NCBI RefSeq assembly: GCF_000006565.2
Contig: NC_031476.1
Coordinates: 5,207,900-5,271,899, forward strand
Direction of reading: 5' to 3'
Source of the DNA: Toxoplasma gondii ME49
Taxonomy: Eukaryota > Apicomplexa > Conoidasida > Eucoccidiorida > Sarcocystidae
DNA length: 64,000 bases
The translations under genes and the position numbers were made by a program. Below are positions 36,815 through 48,686 of the stretch, piece after piece (positions within the stretch are counted from its first letter, which is position 1; every line of letters starts with the position of its first letter). The notes under the pieces were generated by a model that did not search any database, had not been told where the DNA came from, and saw only the letters and a list, made by a program, of their open reading frames with translations.

Positions 36815-37559
36815 ATCTGTGTGGAAATCGGGGAGACAAAGATGCACTTATCGTGCGTTTTGTGTGTCTATGACTCTGGTGAGGAGCTGCGGGATGGATG
36901 AACTGTGTGGCGGTTGTGCCTCACGAAGAAATGGCGGAAAAAGAGAATCGAAAAAGAAGCATGGAGAAGAGGGAGGGAGAGGAAGCAAAAGCTTTTGCAC
37001 CAAGAGAAAGCAGGTGAGATCTCCTGTCGGAAACAAGAAACGAACTCGACGCACGGCAGGAGCACATTTTAACGGAGGAGAGACTGGACACCCAGAAACG
37101 TTTGTGGAGATGCGATTCTCCTTTCGCAAAGAGAAGAGACGATTCTCCACGTAGGTCTTGTCAGCTGTTCCGTTTCGAGGCTCGACTATGCAGGCAGGCA
37201 GGCACGCGCATGCAGTTAGGTGCGCTCGTTTAATACGCAGTCGACATGACAATGCGAGTCTCGTTTCTTCGAGAAAAAAATCTAGAGACTTCTGAAAGAA
37301 ACTCGCGATTGGAGCGCGGCGGCTTTACTCGTTTCTGTGTTTCCCAACAAATGTTCACATCTCTCGCTTTATAACTACTCACATGCGTATGATGTGAATG
37401 CATATCTGGAATGATGGATATATACGTATACATGTATTTGCAATGATGTATAAAAAAGTATACGTGTATGTAAAATATGTCTACGGATGAGCGTCTGTAA
37501 TATGTACACTTTTGTATGGAGTATTTACACGAGTTTGTGTGAAGACTTCTATGTACTTC

Positions 37560-37623
37560 TACATATCTATATCTACATATCTATCTATCTATCTATCTAT
37601 CTATATATATATATATATATATA
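37560..37623. repeat. (CTAT)n followed by (TA)n
   Basis: About eight CTAT tetranucleotides run directly into a TA dinucleotide tract. Confidence 0.9.
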
Positions 37624-38111
37624 CATTGCATGCGCAAGAGAATTTGAGAAGAGGAAGAGAAGGAAATGAAGCGAGACGAGATGAGAAGCACAGCGAAAGA
37701 ACAATCCTCAGAACGAAGGATCAGAGAAGAGTGGCGAGCAGTGTTTTCTTTTGCTCGACGGGCAGCGTCTGTTCGTTCAGATCTCCGGACGCTGAAGAAA
37801 GAAGCGCAAAGCGGCAGCGCAGATGCGCGATTCGCGTCCCCGAAGAGATTGGAACATCCCGAGAGTCATGAACAAATCGCGAAAAATGCGAGAATCGCGC
37901 GAGAGAGCGACGGTCTGCCGTAACACGCGGTGTCGCAGCTGGATGGAAATAAAAAAGCGCGGGGAACCAAGGTTGCCGCTTTCTTGCACAACGAACCTTT
38001 TCAAAAAGGACAAGCGACGAGGAGAAAACGCGTAGCTCTCTCGGAGCCCCAGGATTTTTCTCTGATCAGGAGGATCGAGAGGTGCAGAAACAAGAGCAAC
38101 AGGCAAGTCCT

Positions 38112-39186
38112 TCACGTAAGCTTGACTCCACCTTTAGTGTTGCTCTCCTCCATCAACGCATCTTGAGCATTCATCACTCTCAGCACAGCCTTCTTGCTGG
38201 TCTCCTGTAACTCCCCGCCGCAAATAATCTCGTCCAAAAGGTAGTATGCCTGACACAGCCGCACAGCAGGCACACCTACGCAGATAAAGTCTCCACAGAC
38301 CGTAGGCCAAAGCGTACATCTGTCTGCAGGTACAGAGAGTCATCGATGCAGTATCCGGAGAAGGAGATATCTGTACGTAAAGAAAACGCCTACATATGTA
38401 TAGATGTGTGTGGATCTATGTAGACATGGAAACTGGCAGATACGAACTTGTGACCAGATAGAGAAATGCATGCATCGACGGAACGCCATGTGAGAGGGCG
38501 CGACGTCCAGAAGACGCAGAAAACGCGTCGGAGAGAGTCTGCAGAGAGGGTGAGGCCTCGAGAAGAGAAAACAGAAGAACCTGGCAGACGTCGACCTCAT
38601 GAACTTGAAACTCTGGGTGCCCCGACAAGATCAGAAGTTCCCCATTTCCTCCTTGCCCCTGTTGGCCAAACAGTCGTTCCTGATGCAAGCCGCTCCACAC
38701 TGACAGCCGCATGCAAGCATGCAAGCTCACTTCCAGGAGTGGTGTACACTCCTACGCAGATGACGAATGACTGTGTGAAAAAAGCGTTCCGAGGAACCAG
38801 CGGAGAAGCGACGACCACTGGCGCTCAACGCGACGCGGACGCAAGTGCAATGTTCCGAAAGGAGACTGTTGTGTGCGAGGCGGAAACGCAAGAGTTCGCG
38901 GCGCGGGGGGCGAAGGAGAAGAAACGAGAAGAGAGACGAGCCTTTGGGGGAGAACAAGCCTCACCTTGTGAAAGTTGAAGATGAGGTCGAGCTCGCAAAC
39001 GTTGCCGAAATAGCGATCCAAGATCTCGACAAAGTGGTGGATCACTTCCAGAGTCAGTAACGCGTTCTCGTTGCTGTCCACGCATGCAATGAAGAACAAG
39101 CTAGCGTACCTGAACAAAGCAAACAGGAAACCGTAGGGTCCTGACTCCATCCTCTGACCTCACAAAAAACATAAACATAGAAATAC

Positions 39187-39236
<50 letters not shown>

Positions 39237-39354
39237 AGAGACACCTACACATGTGTACATCGATGCTTACACCTAGAAATCTTGAAGTACATATACATAC
39301 ATACACACATATATATACATATATACATACACGTTTATACATATACACGCACTT

Positions 39355-39386
<32 letters not shown>

Positions 39387-39773
39387 CATGAATATACAAA
39401 TGTTGTCTGAAGGTCTCTGTGAAGAGAGAAAAGCAGATGGGCATCTGTGTATCCTTGTGAGTTAGAAAAGGGGAGAAACGTAGATCTTCATTGAAGTCGG
39501 TGGCTGTGGATTCGTTGGGAGTCCTTTATACCGTTTGAAGACGAGCTTGGTGTCGTCTCTCCACTCGACGACGTTGCATTGCTTCGCACTTCGCTGCAGA
39601 ACTCTGGAGGCCGCTTCTCGCAGCAGTTCGCTTCTTTCTTTCATGGGGAGTCCGGCCGCGAAGGCGCCTTCCGATCCCGAGGAGGGACCCTGCGAGGAAC
39701 AGGACGGCGGGAGGTACCAGCGCGAAAGCCGGACCTTGCCCTGTCTCGACACCAAGAGGAGAAAGTGAATCAT
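38112..39773 (-). CDS. AP1S: AP-1 clathrin adaptor complex, sigma subunit
   Basis: Small subunit of the AP-1 adaptor, which sorts cargo at the trans-Golgi/endosome; in Toxoplasma this route feeds rhoptries and micronemes. Exons 39773-39532 (starts MIHFLLLVSRQGKVRLSRWY), 39109-38965 (contains EVIHHFVEILDRYFGNVCEL) and 38249-38112 (AYYLLDEIICGGELQETSKK, stop TGA). Phases 2 and 0 agree at the two junctions. The product is 174 aa. The usual length is about 158-161; the excess is a Ser/Gly/Ala-rich insertion of about 17 residues after RWYLPPS, where the usual protein goes directly into the KERT-like helix. AP-1 rather than AP-2 or AP-3 is chosen from the first 20 residues and the EVIHHFVEILD segment. 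Confidence 0.96.
39186..39233. repeat. (TA)n followed by (GA)n in AP-1 sigma intron 1
   Basis: A TA tract switches abruptly to about 15 GA units. It is located in the first intron of the AP-1 sigma gene (39110-39531). Confidence 0.9.
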
Positions 39774-41540
39774 TTTCCTGGAGAACGCGCAGACGCATGC
39801 GAAGGGAAGAAGGCGCGAAACTGCGCCTCCAGCGACGGGGACAGCCTGTGTGTGATGAGGCGAACAAGAAGTCTCCGTTGGAAACCGGAGACCAAGAAGA
39901 TGGGGGAAGCCGAGGCAAAGATGAAAAACTTGGCAGCCGTCAGCGCAGTCGCTTCTCTTGCCGAGCGAGCGGCAGACACAGGAGAGGCAGATGAAGACCA
40001 GCGGGATGGGGAGGCAGTACACAGATCATGTGAGAACAGTTGTCGAGAGGAAAACTCTCCTCCGGGGACAGCGCGCGCGAGGCCGGAGGACAGGGAACCG
40101 TTGGTTCCTCTCTCAAAGAGTGGAGAGACACACAGTGACGAAGCGAAAAGACGAAGTCAGGCTTGGAGACTCCTCGCGCGTCGAGGAGACGCGGCGCATC
40201 CCGAGAACGCGAAGCAGAGAAAGAAGTCGCAGAAGGAAGAAGTCCGAGACCTGTCTGTGCACCCGATTTGGTGGAAAGGCCTCCCAACCTCGAACGGAAG
40301 CGCGCGAAAGCCCCAGACGCCGACGCGGCGTTGAACGTTCTCTGAAGAAGATTTTCGCTGAGGAAAACTCGCAGTTTTTCAACCGAACGACGTCACCTGC
40401 CTACGCGACTCACACACACCGCATGGCCGGCCGACCAGACAGCCAGCTGCACAGCCAGCTCCGGCTCGAGAACGAGACTGTGCGACACCTGGGCTTTTCC
40501 AGCCGCATGCGAAAAGAGGTTTTGGACGCAGGATTCGTTTTGCGAAGCAGCAAAATTCGCTACTTTCCTGAATGCGGAAGAAGACAAAGACGCCCGGAAC
40601 CGCACAGTCCCGGCGGTGTGACAAAGGGAGAGAGGGAAGCCAGGCAAGACGCCGAACCGGCATCTGCGGCAAGAAGCGAAGCGAGCTAGAATGGAAGCCT
40701 GAAAGGTTCGTTTTTTCGACAAACACAAGCGCTTTCTCTGCGGGTCTGCACCGAAGGCGACAACGGAGCTGAGGGTCTCTCTAGCGGTGCTGCTGCGCTT
40801 ACAGACCGCGGCAGGAAAAACGACGAACGACGCCGTCAGTCTCACGACGATTAACAGCGAGCCAGCTCAGAGGCACAGAACGATCATCTTTGCAGTGTGT
40901 GAACCTAACTTTGTTCTGTGTTCAGAGCTGGAGAGTCTTTCGTTGAGACAGCTGGGCGCGTGACCGGAGCAGGCCGTTGGACTCGCCGACCTTCTTCGCG
41001 TTCGAGAGAAACCTCTCGCTTGTTTTCCGGAAAAAAGCCGAGAAGACACCGCGAGGAGAGCCGGATTCGGACCTCGACGAACAGGGAATTACCCTGAGCA
41101 GATGAGAAAAAACAGACGAAGCCCTGCAAAGAAGCCGCGGCGGAAGAAGACAGGCGGCGCACGAGGGAGGAGGGGGGGCTGTTGACAACACAGACCAACG
41201 CATGCAGAACGGCGTTTTTACGCGAGAAAACGCAGATTTCCTTGTCAAGTCTGGCGCGGATTCGCCTTCTTCACAGTCTCTGCTTCTCCGGACGTCTCCT
41301 TCACCTTTATCTCTGCCCAGGCGTCGTTTCATTTTCCTTAGATCCGCAAGCGTCGATCTCTCAGAACGTTCCTCCCTCGCCTGTCTCGCCCCGTTCTTCT
41401 GTCTCGCCTCCGGCGTTTGCCTTCGGAGCGCCTTCTCGCTTCCTTTCTTTGCGAGGCGGGGACGCCCGTGTCTGTTTTTCATTTTCATTTTTTTCTTTCG
41501 AGTCTCGTTTACAGCGAACTTCCGAGGGAAAAGAGTCAAA
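39774..41540. other. Divergent 5' region of AP-1 sigma and the twin-Cys gene
   Basis: Promoters and 5' UTRs of two head-to-head genes. The strand bias flips from purine-rich (+, left) to T/C-rich (+, right of about 41230), as expected for UTRs read outwards. Long open frames here (for example 39958-40689 + and 40922-41557 -) are antisense to these UTRs, Arg/Lys-rich, and unlike any family. Confidence 0.5.
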
Positions 41541-42472
41541 ATGGCGGCGTCGACCATACCGATTTCTCAGTGGCCTTCGCTCCTGTACGCGCCCCCAAGT
41601 TCTCCTGCAAATCCTGCAGTCGAGGCTCTTCCGGAAATGCAGTTCGACGATCTTCACTATCCAAGGCAAATGCTTCTCTGCAGAGGTGCCGGGTACTCTC
41701 TGGAACAGTGCAATCGCATGGCACAGGTGAGGCACCTGATTCCTTTTTCTTTGTTGATCTTGCTGTTTGCCTCTCACTCGCGCCTTGGCTCTGTTTGCCT
41801 CTCTCTTCTCACCTTCCTCTCCTTCGTGGCTCTCTGCGTTCCTTTCTCTCCTCTCTCAGGCTCTTCTGCGCTTCGCTTTGTTTTCAAGTCTCGTCTTTCT
41901 TTCTTGCTCTGCTCTCCCCTCGAAACAAGACTGCACAGATACCGCCACAACCCCCTCAGGAGACAACATTCCTCTACATCTTTCTGTAGCTGCGGTGTCC
42001 GTACACCCGAGTAGCTAGCTATTGGTTCTGACTGTGGTGGCGGTGTACCGGGTCTGAGGGTTCCAGCGGGCGTCGCAAAGCAGGACCGATGCTGGCTCCA
42101 CTTTGTTTTTCATTGTGGTTTTACATTGGCGTGTCACTCCCTTCACACCGTTCTCGTTCAGTCTTTTCTGAAGGTATTTCTGTCTCCAAAAAGGAGGTGT
42201 ATTTGCTGGCTGTCTTGCTTTGTCTCTCCGTTTTTCAGCCTGACGCCCGTGTGACTCCAGAGAACCCAGCAGAGAAGCTGCTGAAGGAAGAAGCGGTTGC
42301 AGCCATTGCCTGTTTGTCTCAGAGAGAAGGGGGAAAAGATGAACAATGCAGGTACTACATTGAACGCATGTACAAGCTCGCGAACAAGGAGAAACAGCCG
42401 GAGCCAGGCACGCTCAGCAAGGCCTCTACGCTTGCATGCAAGCTCCTCGGCATTCACAGACCGGAGGCTTGA
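41541..42472 (+). CDS. Small twin-Cys (CX9C/CX11C) protein, probably mitochondrial
   Basis: No specific family recognised. Two exons, 41541-41726 (ATG in AAAATGGCG context, 62 codons) and 42239-42472 (stop TGA), joined in phase 0 after CAG|gtgagg, give 139 aa. The four central Cys form CX9C (C-RGAGYSLEQ-C) in exon 1 and CX11C (C-LSQREGGKDEQ-C) in exon 2, separated by a linker with a Lys/Glu-rich helix. This is the coiled-coil-helix pattern of intermembrane-space proteins imported by MIA40/ERV1, and of several complex I/IV assembly factors. There is no signal peptide or membrane segment. A fifth Cys lies near the C-terminus (STLACKLLG). A respiratory-complex subunit or assembly factor is inferred only. 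Confidence 0.8.
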
Positions 42473-44601
42473 GAAGGAAAGTCAAACTGCCTCCGTCCTC
42501 AGAACCGCGCATCTGGGCACCCCACAACTGCGTGGATGTGTGTATTGGTTTCGTTGCGTACGTATAGGAGTACATGTTTGTGCATACTGTTGTCGGCTGC
42601 TTGCTTTCCTGGAGCTCATGCTGCGTTTCGAGAGAGGAAGGGAAGGCGCTGCAGACGAGACAGAGACGCGAGGCCATTCGGAGCTTCACATGTATGCTGG
42701 CGTATACAAGAATACGCAAAAGGAGACAAGCGCATGCACAGCGCAGGTTTCTGTCAAAGAGGAGGAGGAGGTGTGCCTTGGGTGCGCTCTGGGGTAGAAA
42801 GACATCGTTGAGGTGTACGTACACGCCGGTGAAGAGAGGCTCTAAATGCACGCATGCTGCTGTGTCCAACTTCCTGCTTAACTCGAGAGTCGACGGAAGA
42901 ATCGGATTTTTGAGGTCGGGCATTTCACGGAAGCGAACAGTCAAGGAAGGAAATCGCGTCGAAAACAGTCGAGAGACCCAAGCTGACGAATCCGACGCAG
43001 CTGGTCCAGAGTGTGGACATCGATTTCGCAGACGAGTCGGGGGCGAGGAAGGGGAGCGAAGTCGAATTCAAAGCGACGAGGTTGTTCCTCTTGTTTGCTT
43101 CTCTGGACGCGTCTCGAGTTCACGGTGCCAGTTTCAGTACTTCCACTCTACACGCAGACGCTGTCAGAGGTCGAGATAGAGACGACACCGCATGCACACA
43201 AATACTTATATGTAGACATGTATTTAAAACTTATAGAAACATCCATATGTATAGTGGATGCATTTGCCCACGAGGAAACGAAAGAGTTGTCGACACGCTA
43301 CCTGCTGGACTAGGCACTGAAGATTTGACTTCTCAAAGCACTTCGATACAACTCGACTTCTGGGCATGGGGGGATGAACGAAACGTGGACGAATCGTGAA
43401 TACACATCTCGAAGTTCGAGCATTTCTAGAAAGGAAAGATAAAAAGTAAGTCCTGCGGCAGAAGGGGGGGCGCTACGGACCTTACAAAGTCCTGCAGTTC
43501 ATTGGCATGCGTGCACGCCTGAAATCCAGTGGTTGAGAGAGTTTTCAGCGCAAACTGATCGTATTTGTGAAAATAATGTAGGGAGCAGCGGACCCATTAG
43601 GTACGAAGATAATGGACCATAGCGAGTAGTCTACCGTAGAAGAACTACTGGCAACAAATTGCTTTTGGCAGAAGCATCGAGCCCATGAGTTAGGAAGGTA
43701 TTAAACGACGATGGACAGAAAGCGAGACTTTCCCTGTCTTCTGTCTTCGACTGGACCTCTTAGCACAATAGCAGATTTTTCTTCATTTCTTGCTTGAAAT
43801 TCGTGAGTCCTCTCTCACTCTGGAACCGTTTATTTGTTTCAGCTTCTGCGTGTCAGCGAATTCTGTTGATCGTAAATTCAACTCCAACTGTAAAAGCGCA
43901 TGCCGACGTTTACCGAACTGTAATCTACCTCTTAACGCAGTTCTCTGGTACAGCGAGCTGACTCTGAAAAATATTTCCGCTCTGCAGCCACGAGTACTCT
44001 CTGAAATTCGGCTTTGCTTGAGAAGCGTCTCCTCTCCTTTTTCTTTTTTTCAAGGTCGTTTCGTCCCCGAAAGACACAGGACTTTCCGCATTCTTCAGCA
44101 GTCACAACTCCACCGGGAAGCTCAGATCTCATTGGTGTTATCCACTCAGATGAATGCAGACCCACCACTGGAAGGTATGTGCAATAAGAGAAATGTTGAG
44201 GAAAGAACAAGAAAGCAACTCGTGATTCTGTTCCTGACTGTCGCATCACCGAAGAAACGCCACATGCAGTTCCAGTCCCCATCGCCTCTCAGGAGTTTTT
44301 GTTCTTCTCAGCTCCCTTCTTCCACTGCAAGAGAAACCCATTCACCTCCGGGGCATGGAATTCCCTTGACATGCTCCCACACATCTCGTCGCAACGAAAA
44401 AACGAATTCAACGTTTTACGACACTGTATTTCCGACAGCGAAGTCGACACAGATGCCGGTCGCCGATACAACGTAAAAATCCACCCTTTACATATATATA
44501 TATATATGTGCATATACGTAAATATGAACGTATATATCCCTATGTATACATGCATGTACACACGCATGTGAATGTATAGATACACAAACTTAGGTATATG
44601 T

Positions 44602-44650
<49 letters not shown>

Positions 44651-44706
44651 CACATAGGTGCATGTGAGTATGCGTTCCACGAGTTGTTCTTATCGACGAC
44701 TGTTGC
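42473..44706. other. Convergent intergenic region
   Basis: Lies between the twin-Cys gene (+) and the membrane-protein gene (-). A - strand open stretch at 42941-43105 (RRFEFDFAPLPRPRLVCEID and onward) looks protein-like and follows an acceptor-like site, but no upstream partner exon was found. TA microsatellites at about 44500-44645 precede the 3' end of the next gene. Confidence 0.45.
44600..44645. repeat. (TA)n microsatellite
   Basis: Uninterrupted TA tract about 60 bases downstream of the stop codon of the membrane-protein gene. Confidence 0.9.
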
Positions 44707-45939
44707 TTATCGTCTCTTCTTTTTGGTGGCGGTGTACACGCATCCTCCCACTAGGCAGAGAGCGATGAGTCCGCCGACGATTCCGAGGGAAATCGCGACG
44801 ACATTGGGTTCGGAAGATTCCTGCGGAGCGACGATGCCGGGAGCGAGGGCCGCAGGCGCTGCGAGAGCCGTGGCTGCGGGACTCATTTGCGGGAGCGCGG
44901 CGCCTGGAGCTGCGAGGCCGGGAGCTGCGGCCCCGGGCAGAGGACTCGCGGCTGCACCGGGCATCACGCCTGGGGACGTCGGAGTCGCCGGACTGAAAGG
45001 ACCCATCTGATACTGATTGAGTCCTCCGAGAAGCGTACTAATTCCTGCACCCGCCAGCATGGTGCCGATGCCCTGTGTCGCTTCGTGCACCTGCACCATC
45101 GACGCATGCGCCTGGACTGGCGCTTCGTCCGACGCAGGTGGAGTCCCGGTGACGGTCTTCGGAGGACCTCCTGGCATTTGTGCAGAGCGGGAAGCACCCG
45201 GCTGTTCGTTGCCCAGCCGGACTGCGCTCGAAGACACACCCGCGGCGTCTGCTCCTACCACCGCAGCAGGAACCATCAACGCGTGTGAAGTCTGCTTCAG
45301 ACGGACGCGCACCCCGCGTCGCCCTGGCTGGGGATCAGGCGGCGCGGCAGTGCTGTCGGCGGGGAGGGGAAACCACGACTTTCGGCTTTCGCCGTTTTTC
45401 GCAGCGAGGCCGAGGAAGGAAGCACCCTCTGCGGCCGGCAGAGACAAAGACTCGAGCGTCCTTCGCGCTTCTCGATCCTTGGCATCCGCCTTCAAAGTGC
45501 CGGAGCTTCGCTGAGGGAACAGTGCACGGAATGCCCCGCCCATTGGACCTTCGTCAGACTCAAACAGCGACAGGGACAGCGGTTCTTTCTCCACAGAAAA
45601 GGACTGAGGAGAGCTGACGGAAGAGTCGAGACTCTCCGCAGCTTCTGCGCGGAGTGGTGTCGCTGCAGAAGCAAAAATTCCAGAGGTTCGACGGGGAAAA
45701 CCTGGAGAAAACGCCGCCGGCGACAGAGGCAGGTCCGCCAACGAGGCACATGAGAGAAACAAACAGACGAGAAACTTGCGGCAAGTGAGGTTGGAGAGAA
45801 AACGAAAAAAGTCGGGTGTGCGTGCGCCCTGAGGAGTCAATCTGTTAGAGGGAAAAACGAACTTCCTCTGAAAAAGAAAACCCACAACGTCACCTTGAGA
45901 TCTCGACGGGCAAGCCCGCCGTCGTCGGCGTTTCTCCAT
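44707..45939 (-). CDS. Secretory type I membrane protein, function unknown
   Basis: Single-exon frame of 410 aa with ATG 45939 in an ACCATGG context. Layout: basic N-terminus (KRRRRR at 3-8); a recessed hydrophobic signal segment at about 54-68 (FLVCLFLSCASLA); a polar, Ser/Pro/Ala-rich ectodomain of about 310 residues; an Ala/Gly/Pro-rich stretch (PGAAAPGLAAPGAALPQ); a transmembrane helix at about 381-402 (SLGIVGGLIALCLVGGCV); and a short basic tail TKKKRR. Recessed signal peptides are common among coccidian secretory proteins, so a dense-granule, microneme or surface protein is plausible. There is no exact RRLxE export motif (RRTLE occurs near residue 155). No catalytic domain or Cys-rich adhesive domain is visible. 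An acceptor-like site near 45842 would break the frame if used. Confidence 0.75.
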   Translation of the reverse strand: MEKRRRRRACPSRSQGDVVGFLFQRKFVFPSNRLTPQGARTPDFFRFLSNLTCRKFLVCLFLSCASLADLPLSPAAFSPGFPRRTSGIFASAATPLRAEAAESLDSSVSSPQSFSVEKEPLSLSLFESDEGPMGGAFRALFPQRSSGTLKADAKDREARRTLESLSLPAAEGASFLGLAAKNGESRKSWFPLPADSTAAPPDPQPGRRGVRVRLKQTSHALMVPAAVVGADAAGVSSSAVRLGNEQPGASRSAQMPGGPPKTVTGTPPASDEAPVQAHASMVQVHEATQGIGTMLAGAGISTLLGGLNQYQMGPFSPATPTSPGVMPGAAASPLPGAAAPGLAAPGAALPQMSPAATALAAPAALAPGIVAPQESSEPNVVAISLGIVGGLIALCLVGGCVYTATKKKRR

Positions 45940-48646
45940 GGTTCCTCGTCTTTACGAAAAGAGAGAAGCACACTGTGATTCTGGGAAGGCAACAGCGAGC
46001 TCTGCTCTCTTGTCGAGTCGAGAAAAGCCAAGACCCCAAAGGGCCCAAGGAAGTTCGACAGCGAGACTCAAATTGAGGGCAAACCTCACGCGTGGAAAAA
46101 TTCGGTTGGGGCGAGCGGCTGCGGAACTTTCAAGGAACTCATGCTAAGAAACGAGAAGACCAGAGAGAACGAACTCGCAAGTCTTTAGCAGAGCGAGACC
46201 GTCGAGTTTCGTGGAAATTTCAAACCTCCATTTCCGCCAGGTCGCTTTGCCGACGTAGGTCGAGAAACCGTTAGCAAGTCGCACGCGACCCAGACAAGAT
46301 TTTTGCGGCAAATCTTTGCCATGAGCTCGGAGCGCCACGGCTTTTTTGAATACGTTGTGAAGAAAAAGGCTGTCTCCTTGACAAAGTCAAACAAGAGCTC
46401 GACAGTGCGCTTTCTCTGTTCACGGAGACCTCGCATGACAATAACAGGGCCTCCAGCCGTGGCTAGTTCGGGGTCCGCTCCTGCCGGGGAGTGCCTGGGA
46501 ACACAACGTTTCTGCTTTTCCTGCGACAGAAGTCACTCGATGTTTCTTCTCGCAGGTGCAACGATCGCTCTCTTCCGTTTGCGTTCCTCTGGGTGAAATC
46601 CCGAGAAACTCTGACACAAAAATCTCGGACAGACACGCGCCGCAAGACACTGATGCCTCTGCGTCCAGCTAACTGAGGAAAGGCAAGACCGCGAAGGAGA
46701 GTCGAAAAAAGGAGAGTGGGGTAGTCGCGGGTGCGACAAGGGAAAAGCACCGCATTTTGGAACAGAACTTTGACAGGACGAGGAACGAGTGGAAAATAGA
46801 GTGTGTTTTTTCGGGTGACCCTTGAAAAATCGGACCGAAACCGCCGGTTTTTTCGCCAGAAACAGCTACAGAGGCGGAGTGCGGACACTATACCGTCCGT
46901 TGTTGTCAATGAACGTTCTTTGCTTCTCGACGTTTCCCCTCAGGTGCCTCTGCATAACATATACACACTCTCTCCAGAGTTCTTTGACTCTGTTCGTTCC
47001 GAAGAATAGCGGGTTTCTTCCTCGTGAGGTCTAGGACGTTCCTCGCTGTCTTTTACAACGACACACAGGAGGCTGTAGGGTCGAGAGAATTGCAGAACAA
47101 CCGCATTTTCTGGTTTCTTCTCCTTTGCAGAAAACCTAAATAACGCAGGGGCTGTTTAGGCTGCAGGTCCTCTGCGAGATTCACAGAAAACGGAAACGCG
47201 TTGTCGCCGCATACGCAGAGAAACGCCCACTAAGGTCAGCATACATTTACGCATGTTTTGAGCCATTACTGGAAGTCTACACTTCTCTGCGACGATGTAC
47301 GGATATTGATGGCCGGCAGTTTTTCGCGGTCTTCTGCAGTCCGCTGGGGTGGTGGTGGATTAAGAACAGGGCTGCTGCATCTGGTAACTGGAGTCTCATT
47401 CAGTATCCTAGCGACTGAGACAGACGCGGTGTACTCGATCGAAGGCACACACAGAGACGAATGCACAGAGCGACGACTCCACACAGATTTCTTGAAACAA
47501 CAATCCCACATTTACGTACATATAAAGAGATGTGTACATTGTATGTATGTGCACCATGTAGTATGTAAATATACATAGATCCGATTACGTTGGCATGTGC
47601 AGTGAAAGGCATGCGTACGGAGATGAACGTAATCTATAGTTTTGCAGACCCAGTTTTTTCCACAGAAACGTCGGACAGGAGGTACAGCAGAGAAACCTGC
47701 GATCTGAAAAAGATCTCCAAGTCTTCACAGACATATTTTCAGCCAAGCATGAGAGTGGCACTGCTGAGATCGAGAATTCTTAAACTTTCGAGGACGTTCG
47801 TCTCCTTTGGGGGAGTCGCTTTCCGATGTGCAAGCCATATGTAGATGTAGGTAATGGCATCTGTGTATGTGCCTCACATGCACAAATACAGGTGAACAGA
47901 TTTCAGTAGACCCACTGGTAAAGAAATTTATATATATATATATATATATATTTGTAATTGTGTTTATGTATAAATATCTTCCTGTGCTTACGGATAACTG
48001 TGCATGAAAAGAGGTGTCTGAGAAGAGGTGTGTAAACGGTGGTCGTTCAATCCTGGCAAGAGCTCGGCGCACAATGCTTTTTAAGTTGGAAAAGAAACGA
48101 GAACTTCAACTGGATCCGCCTTCTTAGGGAAGGGCAAGCGCGAGTGTTGTGCCTGAGGTCTTCTTCACTTTGCTTGTCAAGTTGTTTATGATCTCAGTTC
48201 GTGCGAAGGCGAGAGGCCGTTCAAATAGATTGGCCTAAGGAACTCACGGTACGCGCCAGGAGTCAGGGGGGTCGGAAGAAATTCAAAAGTTGTACCGCTG
48301 TGTGACGTTCATACAAAAATGTCCGGGAACTGAAGAGAAAAAAAACTCGAAACAGACGGAAATCTCTACTTCTCGAAGTGTCGAAGTTGACTGAGAAGGG
48401 GACGCGGACATACAGAAAAAAACTACTATGCTCATATATATATATATATATATATATATGCTTCGCCCGTAGATAGACATGCAGGTATATGTATGCGTGC
48501 TTTTCACGTGCATGCCTACACACGCATATATATATATATATATGTATGCAAATACACACAGATAAAGTAGTATATTCACAGATGTAAGTAAATATGTAAA
48601 GTATATGTGCATGTATGATACAAAAAAAGTACATATATACATACGT

Positions 48647-48686
<40 letters not shown>

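Larger units (their letters stand above)
35203..38111. other. RPS13 upstream / AP-1 sigma downstream region
   Basis: No gene supported. It contains the RPS13 promoter and two microsatellite blocks (36730-36814 and 37560-37623). A + strand frame (about 36870-37016) ends at a donor-like GTGAGA but has no partner exon that I could find. Confidence 0.5.

Noticed and set aside
36870..37016. + strand frame MTLVRSCGMDELCGGCASRR and onward, ending at a GTGAGA donor
   Set aside because: Mostly Lys/Arg/Gly from a purine-rich stretch, and no phase-matching partner exon was found.
39958..40689. 243-codon + strand open frame
   Set aside because: Purine-rich strand opposite the AP-1 sigma 5' region; Arg/Glu/Ser composition is typical of antisense to pyrimidine-rich UTR.
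40922..41557. 211-codon - strand open frame
   Set aside because: It is antisense to the pyrimidine-rich 5' UTR of the twin-Cys gene, very rich in Arg/Lys/Glu, and has no family resemblance.
42941..43105. - strand stretch RRFEFDFAPLPRPRLVCEID and onward, ending in a stop
   Set aside because: Protein-like, with an acceptor-like CAG nearby, but the other two frames are also open and no upstream exon was found.
43790..44476. 228-codon + strand frame
   Set aside because: It begins with TTG, not ATG. The first ATG is deep inside, and there is no recognisable domain or splice support.
45838..45850. Acceptor-like CTCTAACAG inside the membrane-protein frame
   Set aside because: Splicing from the upstream donor-like GTGACG to this site gives an immediate stop, whereas the uninterrupted frame starts with a good ATG context.
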